Positions 1 to 8,401 are shown, counted from the first letter of the stretch. The stretch is 10,565 nt of DNA from Echinostoma caproni (GCA_900618425.1 UZAN01050267.1:6697-17261), one strand, 5' to 3'. Notes: a model not told the origin generated them from the letters alone. Numbers and translations are program-made.

Positions 1-931
1 AATAATTTAGCGTTCCCGAATATTTCTGCTGAATTGCCGTAAGAGAAATTGAAATCCGTATTACTGGCCCACATCCGGAGCAAATATTCAGCCTGGTTGT
101 TATGAAATTGTTAAATTTAGAGAAGATGTTGACTGTCAATCAGGTATACAGATAGTTGAAGGGCTGACAAATTTATGAGTAAGCAAATAAACGCATGGAA
201 AAGAAGAAAATCAATAGAACTCATCACCTATTAGATATAAGGGAAGGAAGAGTAATCTCTTCCGGGAGGGTGGAGGTAAGGGGGTGAAATGCATGGTCGA
301 TNAAGATCGATCGGACGGATGACGCATCCCAGTTTGATTGCAGTGTAGTATCGGGATGTGAAATACGTCGCATCCCCCCTCGATTTCTCTCCCTTTCAAT
401 CAATCACCGTGACTTTTGAATGACTGAATGGCTATTGCCGTTCAACATGCCATTTCCTTATTTGATCTGTATAGCCCAGAAGATGAATCAATCAAAACAA
501 TTGTTCGCCTCTGAATGTGTGTTCTCCCCAAAATTATTGCTATCTCACTTACTTGAATGAAATTTTTCTGGATCATTTTGACAATAAACGAACACATCAC
601 TGACGCTCATTCAATCGCGGTTTCCGTGAGAGTGATCGCACTGGGGTGGAATTATCAACTTTTACAGAAAACACATTGTGGTTGTTTATCAACANTTTAA
701 TGCAGCGAATTAGATCCAATGTGAATTTACATCGTGTTTCCAATGGACAAATGGGTGAGAATTGCGTGATGAATTAATCAGTATCAACGTATGAATCAGC
801 GATCTCATCTGCTCGAATCTGGAATGCTCGTAGATTTTCTGCTGCTGATACACTATAGTACTTGCATTTGTTCAAAAGATTTTGAAGCTTTCGAGAGAAA
901 ACGATCCACATCACATTATCTGTTGTCTTCC

Positions 932-946
932 TGTGTGTGTGTGTGT
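932..946. repeat. (TG)7 microsatellite
   Basis: Seven TG units plus one T, uninterrupted. A simple sequence repeat, likely length-polymorphic. Confidence 0.9.
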
Positions 947-1016
947 ATGACATAAGTTTAACTGGTAACATTCTGAACTGGTGTTAAATCAGGCGAATGA
1001 ACATGGGCACATGGCT

Positions 1017-1032
1017 CTTCGTGATCACGAAG
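1017..1032. repeat. 16-bp perfect palindrome
   Basis: CTTCGTGATCACGAAG equals its own reverse complement. It has no loop, so it is a dyad and not a hairpin terminator. It could be a homodimer-bound site, but nothing nearby supports a regulatory role, and a palindrome of this length can arise by chance in 10 kb with low probability. Confidence 0.6.
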
Positions 1033-1734
1033 CAAATATGGGTGAAAGATCGATCGCTTTCTTTCAATTTCCTCTAACGCTAAAATCTAATTGGTCGATG
1101 CCTACCGTGAATGGATCAATGGGGATCGAGTTCCCTGACGAGGTGATTTCGTCAGCTGCGCTCACCTTTGAGGAAAGACTGACTGGACGTTGAACTGCAT
1201 GCTTTCACAGCCTCTGTCCGGTTACTTCTCATTGGTTTACCGAGAAGGACATCTGATAACTCATCCAACAGGATCCAATAGGATCAATAAATTATTTTCT
1301 CAGAAGCAGAATCTCATCAGCCAACGAGCTGAAAGTGAGTGACTCGAATAATTTGCGCAAAACAATAAATGATAAAAAGAAACACAATTTTTAATTAGCT
1401 TCTTTGACACAACGCACCACACGCGCTCAAATCAGATTGTAACAGTGTAACAAATTTAACTTCTTTCACCGTCGCGCCTTGAGACTAGTCCGAACAAATG
1501 ATCCAAATGTTACCAGGGTGAACTGATTAAAAAAATATCACAAATTTTGTAGCATGTGTGACCCTCATTGTGGTCCTGTCTGGCGGTAAAAAGCTCACTC
1601 GATTGTGCCACAATATGTGGTCGTTCATTGCACGCACCTTGATTATTCTTGTTCGTCAAACAGGAGTTTACATCGGCTACAAGAGGCACGCATTGCCCAT
1701 CGAGTGCATTTCAAACGATTCTGCTCCACTGTGT

Positions 1735-2125
1735 CGTTTGGATTTACTACGTGGTTCACACATTTTAATGCACCAATGGAGAGTTTGTGTGGTATTCGGA
1801 ATAGGAATTGAAATAGAATAGTGTGAACTCGGAATCGGACTGAAAACCCACTGAATAGCGCAAAGCCAGGTAGAACCAAGACGAGCTGTGGATACAGCTA
1901 ACTCTATTCAGAAAATCATGCACTTATATATCACAAGCAATCCTCAATCAGTGGTTGATTCTTCAGTGTCCAATCGACAAGGATATGGTTTATTTGCCTG
2001 CCCTCTAGCATTTAGCCAATGCGGTTGGTACCGATTGAGACCACAAGATTGGCCGGTAAATCCGTTTCTTGATTGGTCACCTGGAAGCCGTACTGTGGTG
2101 TGTGCGCGCACTCGTCGTTACACGA
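1735..2125 (+). repeat. Dispersed repeat family 1, copy 1 (uninterrupted)
   Basis: This stretch is homologous to the reverse complement of 8402-8695 followed by that of 6449-6525. The strongest anchor is a 16-nt exact match, AGAACCAAGACGAGCT, at 1872-1887 here and on the minus strand at 8538-8553. The similarity runs on without indels for about 105 nt from the ATCATGCA at 1915, at roughly 70 percent identity by hand count. A second anchor at 2069-2120 (ACCTGGAAGC, GTACTGTG and ACTCGT are shared) matches the left arm. This copy lacks the LINE insertion, so it shows the empty-site order of the repeat. The ends are approximate: similarity fades before about 1735 and after about 2125. The family is not identified. 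No terminal inverted repeats, A/B boxes or poly-A tail were seen, so its class is open. An open frame at 1888-2181 starts with GTG and is not taken as a gene. Confidence 0.8.
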
Positions 2126-2875
2126 ACACCACAATTCGGTGCCACTTCCTCGAGGGTCCGATCAAGCTGAGAGTCAGATAGTGTTGATTACGTGTAGAAG
2201 AACCACTTACCCCACCCACCCCCGTCACATACACACAGACACAATAAAGTGAGTGCGTTCACACAACTTACTGCGGCATATTCCGATAGGATTATGAGTT
2301 TCTTCTCTATTCTTGCTCATTTGTTGCTTTTCACCGATAACTTTCGTACAAAAGTTGAGAAACTATTGCTTTTATTATCATTACTCAATCTACGTCAAGT
2401 TGAACAGTCCGATTTCCAACTCGGAAATTCAACTAATCGTTATTTCTGACAACAAAAATATTCAGATCAATGGGCATGGTCAAAACTGTGCTACTGAACC
2501 GAAAAATGGGCAAATCAAATCACGTGAGCGTATCAGAAATGACCACTAAACACATTGAACATATTGAGTCCATGTGGTCCTACCCATCAATCGGAGATCG
2601 TGAGCCAAACTGGTCTCATATTTTGTTTCATACAGGCAGCTTCCGCGTATGTATCAATTGTGTTCCTCGATTGCAGGAATCGCAATAATTTACTTCAATT
2701 CGGGTTGAATGATCATATTTGGGTTCTGAAGCATACAGTATTGTGCCTATATCTATACCTACAGTTCAAAATGTTTTCTAAGAGTCTACGTTACGTTACT
2801 GTTCTCTGTTCTCAATTTCAACGAAAATTATGCACACACACACGCGCATTGCAAGCCAAATAACTCGAAACATTT
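2126..2875. other. Unassigned stretch with a C-rich and a CA-rich patch
   Basis: No gene or element is recognised. A C-rich run at about 2208-2222 leads into a CA-rich patch with an AATAAA at about 2242, which could be the 3' tail of the preceding repeat, but copy 2 gives no support for that. A short CA/CG repeat lies at about 2831-2846. Short open frames between 2249 and 2863 overlap one another in different phases and look like chance. Confidence 0.45.
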
Positions 2876-3060
2876 TGCTCAGTAGTCAAGTGGATAATAG
2901 ACTTGCGTTCTACTCCTGAGGCCCCGGGTTCGATTCTCAGTCGTTTCGATGAATTGTCAACGCGATCCAACTAGGTCGAAACAACTGTGTAGTACTTTCT
3001 AGCTTCCCGTCTAAAGTTGCATTCGCTTTGTTCACGAGGAAATTCACAATTAAGGCTTTA
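2876..3060 (+). mobile_element. tRNA-derived SINE-like element, head plus uncertain body
   Basis: An RNA polymerase III A box, TAGTCAAGTGG, lies at 2883-2893 and a B box, GGTTCGATTCT, at 2927-2937, 44 nt apart as in a tRNA. A GTC/GAC pairing forms a short D stem and the T stem pairs at about four of five positions. The acceptor stem does not pair, so a functional tRNA is unlikely. This fits a tRNA-derived SINE head or a tRNA pseudogene. The downstream body (to about 3060) has no clear poly-A or tandem tail, so its end is arbitrary. The head differs from that of the SINE at 6876, so the two belong to different families. The internal promoter would drive transcription rightward if it were still active. 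Confidence 0.6.
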
Positions 3061-4082
3061 AACTGAGACAGGATTAATTCTTTCAATACCAACAGTGCTC
3101 AGTGCGTGGCTAATATGGATACCACACAGACGACCTTTAGCCTTACATATTCTACAACAACTGAAATTCTCCCCGGTCGGACATCAATGGACAACTTATT
3201 GGGGCGTTTTATTTCAAATTGGATCAAATTGATAATTTTTGGATTCATTCTCAGTCCATGCTTGTAAATCTCGATTCATTCTCCCCGTACAACTGTTTAC
3301 TTGACGCCAATCGATATCTGTCCATCAACACGGTCGTTTGTATGACGGAAAGATCAAGCCGATTGGCTTCTATCTCTCAAGTATTCATGTTTGCGCACGC
3401 TAACCCATGGGAGGACTACGTTTGAACGCATGACTCATTGTGAGCATTGAACGTCAACCCATTGGTTAATAGGACTGATACACAAGCTGCTTGGCTGAAA
3501 GACGGAGCGGGTGTGGGGTGATGAAGTCCTTGTGCAGTTTTGGTTTGATCACAGTTAGTGACAGCCACGCATCAATCATTCCAGTTCTATCGGCAAGTCG
3601 CAAATCTTTGTTTGTTGATTGATAATCATGTTTGACGTACTATTGTTTGCAGGACCCGTCAATGTGACCGACATTTAAATGACCCGTTTGCACATCGGTC
3701 AGAGCCACCGGCGACTCCTCTCAGATGAGATGGTGGATGAGAAAGGGCGGGGGTGGTCAATCATAACGAGACCAAGTAAAAATGCACTGAGTTTAGGCCA
3801 TCGTCGGAACGTCAGAACAATGCAAGTGGACCGGTTCAAAAAGAGAACATCGCTCAATTTTGGGAGAGCTGTGCCAGCAGCTAAACAGGCCTTATTTTTC
3901 AGACCCGTTAGTTATCGATCGGATAAAGCACAAGTGCCCACTTTACTAACCATCTCCTCCACAAACTCAAAACTGGTTCGTGACTAAGAAATGCAAACTG
4001 CAGAAAAGCGACAATGCGTTAACTGCTTTCGATGCTTCTCTAACTGAATGAAGGCATCTAATTTCTTTGTTCAGACCAGAAC
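3061..4082. other. Unassigned stretch with two modest open frames
   Basis: A 68-residue frame at 3219-3425 (+) and a 102-residue frame at 3679-3987 (+, ATG start, rich in Arg, Lys and Ser) are open. Neither shows a signal peptide, membrane segment or motif that I recognise. Both lengths are within what chance gives in 10 kb of six-frame sequence. Either could contain a host exon or a repeat fragment, and I cannot decide from this window. Confidence 0.35.
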
Positions 4083-4345
4083 ACCTAATTCAATGGGTCA
4101 CGAGTCCCAAACAGCCAATCAGAACACACAAAACAGCAAGCTGATTAAAATCAGATGGACAGTGTAATAAACGATAGAACAGAACCATCGATTAACAATC
4201 GTAAGAAGAATTAGGTCAATGCGATTGATTCGTGGACACAACACAAGCGGTGTGATTACTGATCGATGTATGACAAGGGTAATTGCATCACGTGATCGGC
4301 GAATTGACTTATCTAGAGGAAATGACGGACGAACTGATGTGCGGC
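4083..4345 (+). repeat. Dispersed repeat family 2, copy A
   Basis: This is a diverged direct repeat of 8815-9055. Shared blocks occur in the same order: a GGGYCACGA block, CACACAA followed by CAGCA, then AGGTCAATGCGATT (4213-4226 here, 8945-8958 there), TGATYA followed by ATCGAT, and CGTGATCGG (4291-4299 here, 9022-9030 there), then an ACGGACG block. The spacing agrees to within a few bases between blocks. No terminal inverted repeats, coding sequence or tail were found, and the ends are approximate. It may be an old MITE, SINE body or fragment of a larger element. Confidence 0.65.
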
Positions 4346-5121
4346 ATCTATGCGTCTCTTAAACAAAATGATACGTTGTAACTTCATAGCGGTCAACTGT
4401 TCCAAAGGTCATCTCAGACCTAAGTAGCGCTGTTCTCTGTAGGTAGGATAATCCGTTCTGGTAGGAGGGAGGTTGCAGTATTGACTGATCGATTGTTTCC
4501 AGGTAAATGACATTCGATGTCCGAATGTTCAGACGTGGTAGGATTATCTGCATGCTACCCGCCCATCACTCAACCTGACAGTTGTTGTGTTTCAAGTAGA
4601 AACAACTGGCGCTTGCGATTACCATATTGTCTCCAGCGGGAGGTTCCTACAAATACGATCGAATTTCTTATGCTCATGGTTTCAGATCCGACTAGATCGC
4701 GCATGCGCGACGATTTCGGTTGTTTCCAACCTGGCTTTGGGGGCTGGGAACAATCTGTGTACACCTTGCGTGGAAAGTCCCACCAACTATCAATTCTGTT
4801 GAGTGGCCGCTTGAGATTTCTGTTAGAGTTGTTCTTTAGGCAAAACAGATTTTGCTCGGTTCGGTTTGCAGCTTTTCCGCTGTTTCTCAATGTCCTGTCC
4901 AACATTCCGCTAAGCCGTTGAATAGAGCAGCTGACCGCACATACTGCACTCCGTTGTTGTTCCGGAGAGATTTTTCTAACTCTTCGCTGATAACTGAAGC
5001 ACCATTGACAGCTCAAATTGTTTCTGAAACGTCGAATATTGCGAACGGTAATCGTGGTCATTTTACCTCTGCTTTGAGACGAATAACTGTATTGATTTTC
5101 ATCGAGTTTAAAACAAATTAA
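4346..5121. other. Region of overlapping long open frames on both strands, gene status undecided
   Basis: The longest open frame in the window is on the minus strand at 5061-4570 (163 residues, ATG start, rich in Arg, Asn and Ser). It is overlapped by plus-strand frames at 4517-4921 (134 residues) and 4852-5121 (89 residues). None shows a domain I recognise. By rough calculation a 163-codon open frame is near what chance gives in a six-frame search of this length, so openness alone is weak evidence. A CAG that could be a splice acceptor precedes 4686, and the plus-strand translation after it is Cys-containing, but I cannot build an exon model. It could be a host exon or an unrecognised repeat. 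Confidence 0.3.
4697..4710. promoter_or_regulatory. Palindromic NRF-1-like site (candidate)
   Basis: TCGCGCATGCGCGA is a perfect 14-bp palindrome. Its core CGCGCATGCGCG (4698-4709) fits the animal NRF-1 consensus YGCGCAYGCGCR exactly. The sequence match is direct. That it binds a factor or marks a promoter is inference: no TATA box, initiator or mapped start supports it, and it lies inside open frames on both strands. Confidence 0.3.
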
Positions 5122-5907
5122 GATACAACATACCTTTTATATCTTACCCAAATGATCTGCATACATCTGCTGCCAAGTTCTATCTGATCCGCGCCAAGGG
5201 TGAAGATTGAACAATCTTGGTCACTGGCAATAGCTTCATGTTATGGTTTTCATTCAATGCAGACTGAATTCATTTGTTTTGCGCTGTAGAGGAATGCATA
5301 GTTCATTACAACTTGTGACTGGCCAGTCCAAGAATAAAAATCGCTTGATCGTAGATGAATGTGGATCACAGTTCGACATTCACTCCCAAGTTTTCACAAC
5401 CTAGAATCCACATCTGTTTGTCCATTCTGAACTGCCTATCTTCTGGCAAAAAAATTGCATTTATAACCTTTTTATCTCTAACATTTATATTACCTAAAAT
5501 ATTGTTGATCCTCTAAACTCAGTTGAACCCAAAATGTAGTCACATATTCTCTGTTGATCACTCTTTATCCTAGTCATTCCATGCATTCTGTTTAGCTTCG
5601 TTTTAGTGCATCCTCTGACCTTTAATGCTTAGGTAGCCAAAATATTGGTCAATTTATTAGTGTAAACTATGATTTATAGAAGCACCTTACATGCATCCAA
5701 CTTACTGCGCAATATTTTGTATGCCGAGGTCATGCGCATAAAATGAATTGCATCGTGGCTACTCCGATCCATAGATATCAATTGTAGTTAAGTAGTACTA
5801 ATAACGCATAGTTATTACTTCGTTTCTATGCAATCACCACCGTTAAAGCTGTGTTGACTTGGATGTGTTCCCCAGAGTGGTTTTGTATGTGTGTTGAGAT
5901 GAACTAT
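5122..5907. other. Unassigned AT-rich stretch
   Basis: I see nothing I can name here. All six frames are broken frequently, no pol III boxes were found, and no similarity to the other repeats of the window was noticed. It is especially AT-rich at about 5440-5600. Confidence 0.5.
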
Positions 5908-5923
5908 ACAACAACAACAACAA
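5908..5923. repeat. (ACA)5 microsatellite
   Basis: Five ACA units plus one A, uninterrupted. A simple sequence repeat. Confidence 0.85.
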
Positions 5924-6448
5924 AGATTACGTAATTAACGCCCTACGACATGCAAATCTGTGTGCTACTGATGGTTTTCCAGGATGTATTGCCACCTTTG
6001 ACCGATATGAGCATCCCTGCCCGTTCAGTAAGAAATTTGTTTTCCACGCTTGTTATCTTCTCCTCGCCTTGTGTCTGTTCAGAATATTGTTCTCTGAACT
6101 ATGAGATTTTTCTTTATTTTTTAATATGCAAATGTTTCCGGTTCTGTGCACAAATGGGCTATCCTACATCTCCCTGACGGCTGTGGAGTCCAACCAGATG
6201 TGTTGGATATTTCGAACAAATACTTCACTCCCTTCTCCCAGCTCAAAATATTTTCCAGCTCTTGCGTATAATTGTGTTGTGTTTCACGGAACCACTCTTT
6301 GGGATTTCTTCTTCCTATCTTCCAGTACTCAGCTGATATTACACCCAACCTTGTTGCATCGTTTTGTTCCACAATTGCCCTACTGATTTCTACCATTGGT
6401 TTAAACCTCGCTCCCTTCAGTTAAATGTTGTTCTGACTGCGATGATCG
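5924..6448. other. Unassigned stretch downstream of the split repeat
   Basis: A 91-residue ATG-initiated frame on the minus strand (6396-6121) has a composition that looks more protein-like than its neighbours, with charged and aromatic residues mixed and the local motif NPKEWFRETQ. It matches no family I recognise and lies just past the point where similarity between the two family 1 copies fades. It could be part of a longer element or a host exon, or it could be chance. The overlapping plus-strand frames at 5950-6386 are not convincing. Confidence 0.35.
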
Positions 6449-6525
6449 TACAACGAGTACGCACGCATCACAGTACAGCTTCCAGGTAATCAATCAGGAA
6501 GTGGATATCCCAACCAGTCGTGTCC
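6449..6525 (-). repeat. Dispersed repeat family 1, copy 2, left arm
   Basis: Read on the minus strand, this segment matches copy 1 at about 2045-2120. Shared blocks are a TTGATTGGTC-like block, ACCTGGAAGC, GTACTGTG and ACTCGT. It continues the right arm (8402-8695), which matches copy 1 up to about 2031. In copy 1 the two matched parts are nearly adjacent, while here they are separated by about 1.9 kb of LINE. The junction with the LINE, placed at 6525/6526, is accurate only to about 10-15 bases because the last bases align weakly. Confidence 0.75.
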
Positions 6526-6539
6526 TCCACAACAAGCAC

Positions 6540-6875
6540 ATGTGGCAAGGCATAAGACTTCTCTGTGGAAGGAAGAAAGTACGGTCGAAAGGAGATGTGG
6601 GCGCTGATGATCTAAATGCTGCATTCCTGTGCCAGTCATCGGAAATTCTTCCTGCCTACTCGTTACAAAATGTTTGTAACGTGGAACCATTCTCAATTCG
6701 TCTTCTGCTGTAGGCGCAGATGACGTACATTCAGCCCTCTTCAAATTTGGTGATGTTTCCCTAGCTGGGGCAATTACATTTATTGTCAATGAATCTCTTA
6801 ATTCTTCCCCGACTGTTGGAGGCCGGTCACATACCATACCATACCAATCCCCAAAGCATCCAGATCTTCTATCTT
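6540..6875 (+). pseudogene. LINE ORF2 remnant, linker and N-terminal edge of RT
   Basis: The translation starts with MWQGIRLLCGRKK and then DDLNAAFL, the linker that precedes RT in CR1-type ORF2 proteins. It runs in one frame to a stop at 6711-6713. A second frame gives GADDVHSALFKFGDVSLAG followed by ITFIVNESLNSS (to about 6808). A third frame from 6805 gives FPDCWRPVTYHTIPIPKAS, the RT block usually written as W..A...PI.K. At least two frameshifts are needed. Between KFGDVSLAG and ITFIVNES the segment that normally carries the PGPDGI-like motif is missing, which suggests an internal deletion of some tens of bases. Translation breaks off where the SINE begins and resumes at 7092. The protein would have been a cytoplasmic and nuclear RT for target-primed insertion. 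This copy cannot make it. Confidence 0.75.
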
Positions 6876-7083
6876 GGCGGTGGTGGCCAAGTGGTTAGGT
6901 CACCAACTTATGACCCGGAAGTCCCGGGTCCGAATCGCTCCACTGCCGCCCGCCTTCCCTATTTCTGTATTTTCCCCAGGTAGCCTTTGTATGGTCGCAG
7001 CCCCCTTCCTGAAAGTTGACTGTACATTTGTGTATTCAATAAAGAAAAAAAGAAGTAAAAAGTCATATATATATATATATAAT
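6876..7083 (+). mobile_element. tRNA-derived SINE inserted within the LINE
   Basis: The tRNA-like head spans 6876-6947. The acceptor arms GGCGGTG (6876-6882) and CACTGCC (6941-6947) pair at all seven positions with one G-T. The D stem GGCC/GGTC pairs, the A box is TGGCCAAGTGG (6884-6894) and the B box GGTCCGAATCG (6927-6937). The anticodon and T stems are poorly paired, so this is not a working tRNA. A unique body follows, then AATAAA (7038-7043), an A-rich stretch and an AT microsatellite. The LINE reading frame breaks off just before 6876 and resumes with RPIALTSS at 7092, which brackets the insertion. The exact ends and the target duplication are not resolved. SINEs depend on LINE enzymes in trans; which LINE served this one is unknown. 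Confidence 0.8.
7065..7080. repeat. (AT)8 microsatellite at the SINE 3' end
   Basis: Eight AT units directly follow the A-rich end of the SINE body. It probably grew from the SINE tail. Confidence 0.85.
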
Positions 7084-8261
7084 AACGTTTTCGCCCCATA
7101 GCATTAACATCTTCACCTCTTAAATTGACTGAAAGGCAATCCTCAAACGCCTTCAGCAGTCTATAAACATTCTCAGTGATCCGTTACAGTTTGCTTACAA
7201 GCCTAATAGATCCACCTTGGACGCAGTCTCCACCCTCATTCATTTTATCATCAAGTCTTTGAACAGATCTGTTAAGTCTGTTCGGTGAGTTTTTCTGGAC
7301 TACTCTTCTGCAGTTGATTCCATTCCTAGATCTAAGTTGTTACAAAACTGGAATCGTTTGAATACCCCAAGCAGCTGTTACCTTGGCTATACAACTATTT
7401 AACTGATAGAGTACAAACCACTAGATTGGGGAAGGCCACATCGAAACCCTTAGTCAACAACTCCGGGGTTCTTCAAGGAGTTGTGCTATCCCCATACTTA
7501 TTTTCCATTTTTATTTTTGATATTTCCTGTGTTTCTCCCGCACGAATTTTGAAATATGCAGATGAAGTTGTGCTGTGCCAATCCATTTCTTCTTACTCCA
7601 ATCTAAGCCACATCCACCGATAATCTTGATCAAATTCAGTCATTCTCCTCCTCATCGGGTCTAACCCTGAACTCCAGCAAATGTGTTGAGTGTTTATATA
7701 GTTTTGCTCGCTCCCCATATCCGACAGACCCCACAGTGATTAATAACAATCTTTTATCCAGAGTGAACTCTGTCAAATATCTTGGTGTAACCATAGATAG
7801 CAACCTTTATTGGTCACCCCACATCCGCAACTGCATTGGTAAACTGCGGCATCTTTCATTTCAAATCGGAAAGCTCAGGCAGTTTCGTGCATCCCGGTCA
7901 GTTATTTCTACCTTTGTGTTTTCCTCATCTTACTCTACTGTTCCCCAGTCATTTTTTTGGCTTACTAAAACCGGATTTTAAAGTCTTACGCCGCGGTCTA
8001 ACCATTATTAATCGTGTTTCTTCTATTCCTGTGAATGAGTTAGCTTTAAAGCTTTCAGAATATCACGTAACTTCCTGTGTGAAATTTACTGAGAGGATTC
8101 TCACAGATTCTGACCACCTATTGCATGCAGAATTGACACGATGTCATTCCCATCATTCAACACGCTCCCAATTCCGTCAAATTTCATCTCGAATTAACGC
8201 TTACCGCAATTCAACCATACCGTACCTTGCTCGTGTACTCATAAACAAAGACAATAAATGA
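7084..8261 (+). pseudogene. LINE ORF2 remnant, reverse transcriptase and C-terminal region
   Basis: Motifs appear in the correct order across shifting frames. RPIALTSSPLKLTERQ starts at 7092. A block beginning DPLQFAYKPNRST follows at 7178. Motif A, FLDYSSAVDS, is at 7292-7321 with the first catalytic Asp at 7298-7300. Motif B, GVLQGVVLSP, is at 7465-7494. Motif C reads YADE at 7555-7566, where the family has YADD. VNSVKYLGVTID near 7760 is the thumb-edge block, and the C-terminal region ends at a stop at 8259-8261. Stops fall at 7286-7288 and 7400-7402. Frame changes lie near 7150-7178, 7393, 7619 and about 7920-7980. The length from RPIALTS to the C-terminus is near full for CR1-type RTs, so decay was by small indels. 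The copy is non-functional. Confidence 0.85.
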
Positions 8262-8401
8262 ACTTTGTTATGAAATATCCTCATGTCTGTGAAATTTTTT
8301 TTCATAGTTTGCTATGCACATTGTGACGGTTAGCGTGTATGATTGTTTAACTGAACTGTGAGCTCCAGTGCTTGCAAAAGTTATACACAATACAATACAA
8401 T
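8262..8401 (+). other. LINE 3'UTR and pentamer tail
   Basis: This segment runs from the ORF2 stop to the (ACAAT)3 tail at 8387-8401. It contains TGTTTAACTGAACTG (8344-8358), nearly repeated at 10113-10128 inside another LINE. The minus-strand open frame that crosses it and the neighbouring repeat opens with TTG and joins two unrelated sequences, so it is not a gene. Confidence 0.7.

Larger units (their letters stand above)
1..1734. other. Unassigned non-coding stretch
   Basis: I see no gene, RNA or recognisable element here. Two ambiguous bases occur, at 302 and 695. A short frame at 981-1193 (+) opens with GTG, not ATG, encodes about 70 residues and matches no family I recognise. It could be an internal exon fragment, but no convincing splice context frames it. 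The part from about 1300 to 1560 is AT-rich. The minus-strand open stretch at 211-399 crosses one of the ambiguous bases and has no protein-like features. Intergenic or intronic sequence is the best description. Confidence 0.5.
6526..8401 (+). mobile_element. CR1-like non-LTR retrotransposon, 5'-truncated, inserted in repeat family 1 and split by a SINE
   Basis: The element carries the end of the endonuclease-to-RT linker, the reverse transcriptase, the C-terminal region and a 3'UTR that ends in three ACAAT units (8387-8401). CR1-group elements are known to end in short tandem repeats and not poly-A, and to be 5'-truncated by incomplete reverse transcription. The endonuclease and any ORF1 are absent. 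The left boundary is set by the end of similarity to the family 1 repeat, the right one by the tail and the resumption of that repeat at 8402. No clear target-site duplication is visible. The protein is interrupted by stops and frameshifts, so the copy is dead. The clade (CR1 versus a relative such as Jockey) is inferred from motifs only. Confidence 0.85.

Noticed and set aside
1888..2181. 97-residue open frame in repeat copy 1 that resembles an 89-residue minus-strand frame at 8268-8537
   Set aside because: The similarity is real but comes from the repeat DNA. The starts are GTG and TTG, not ATG, substitutions fall on all codon positions, and the second frame runs on into the LINE 3'UTR.
3679..3987. 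102-residue ATG-initiated plus-strand ORF as a gene
   Set aside because: No motif, no recognised homologue and no splice model. Its length alone is not evidence.
4570..5061. 163-residue minus-strand ORF as a gene
   Set aside because: No recognisable domain, competing frames on the other strand, and a length near chance expectation for six frames over 10.5 kb. Kept only as an undecided region.
6490..6837. 115-residue minus-strand open frame
   Set aside because: It is antisense to clear LINE linker and RT sequence on the plus strand and crosses the repeat/LINE junction.
6876..6947. Functional tRNA gene
   Set aside because: The anticodon stem does not pair and the T stem is mostly unpaired, and the sequence continues into a SINE body with an A-rich tail.
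6874..7101. 75-residue frame starting near the SINE head
   Set aside because: It is a translation of the tRNA-like SINE and its A-rich tail, a well-known source of spurious proteins.
6526..8401. Retrovirus or LTR retrotransposon
   Set aside because: No LTRs, protease, RNase H-integrase block or primer-binding site. The RT motifs and the pentamer tail are those of a non-LTR element.
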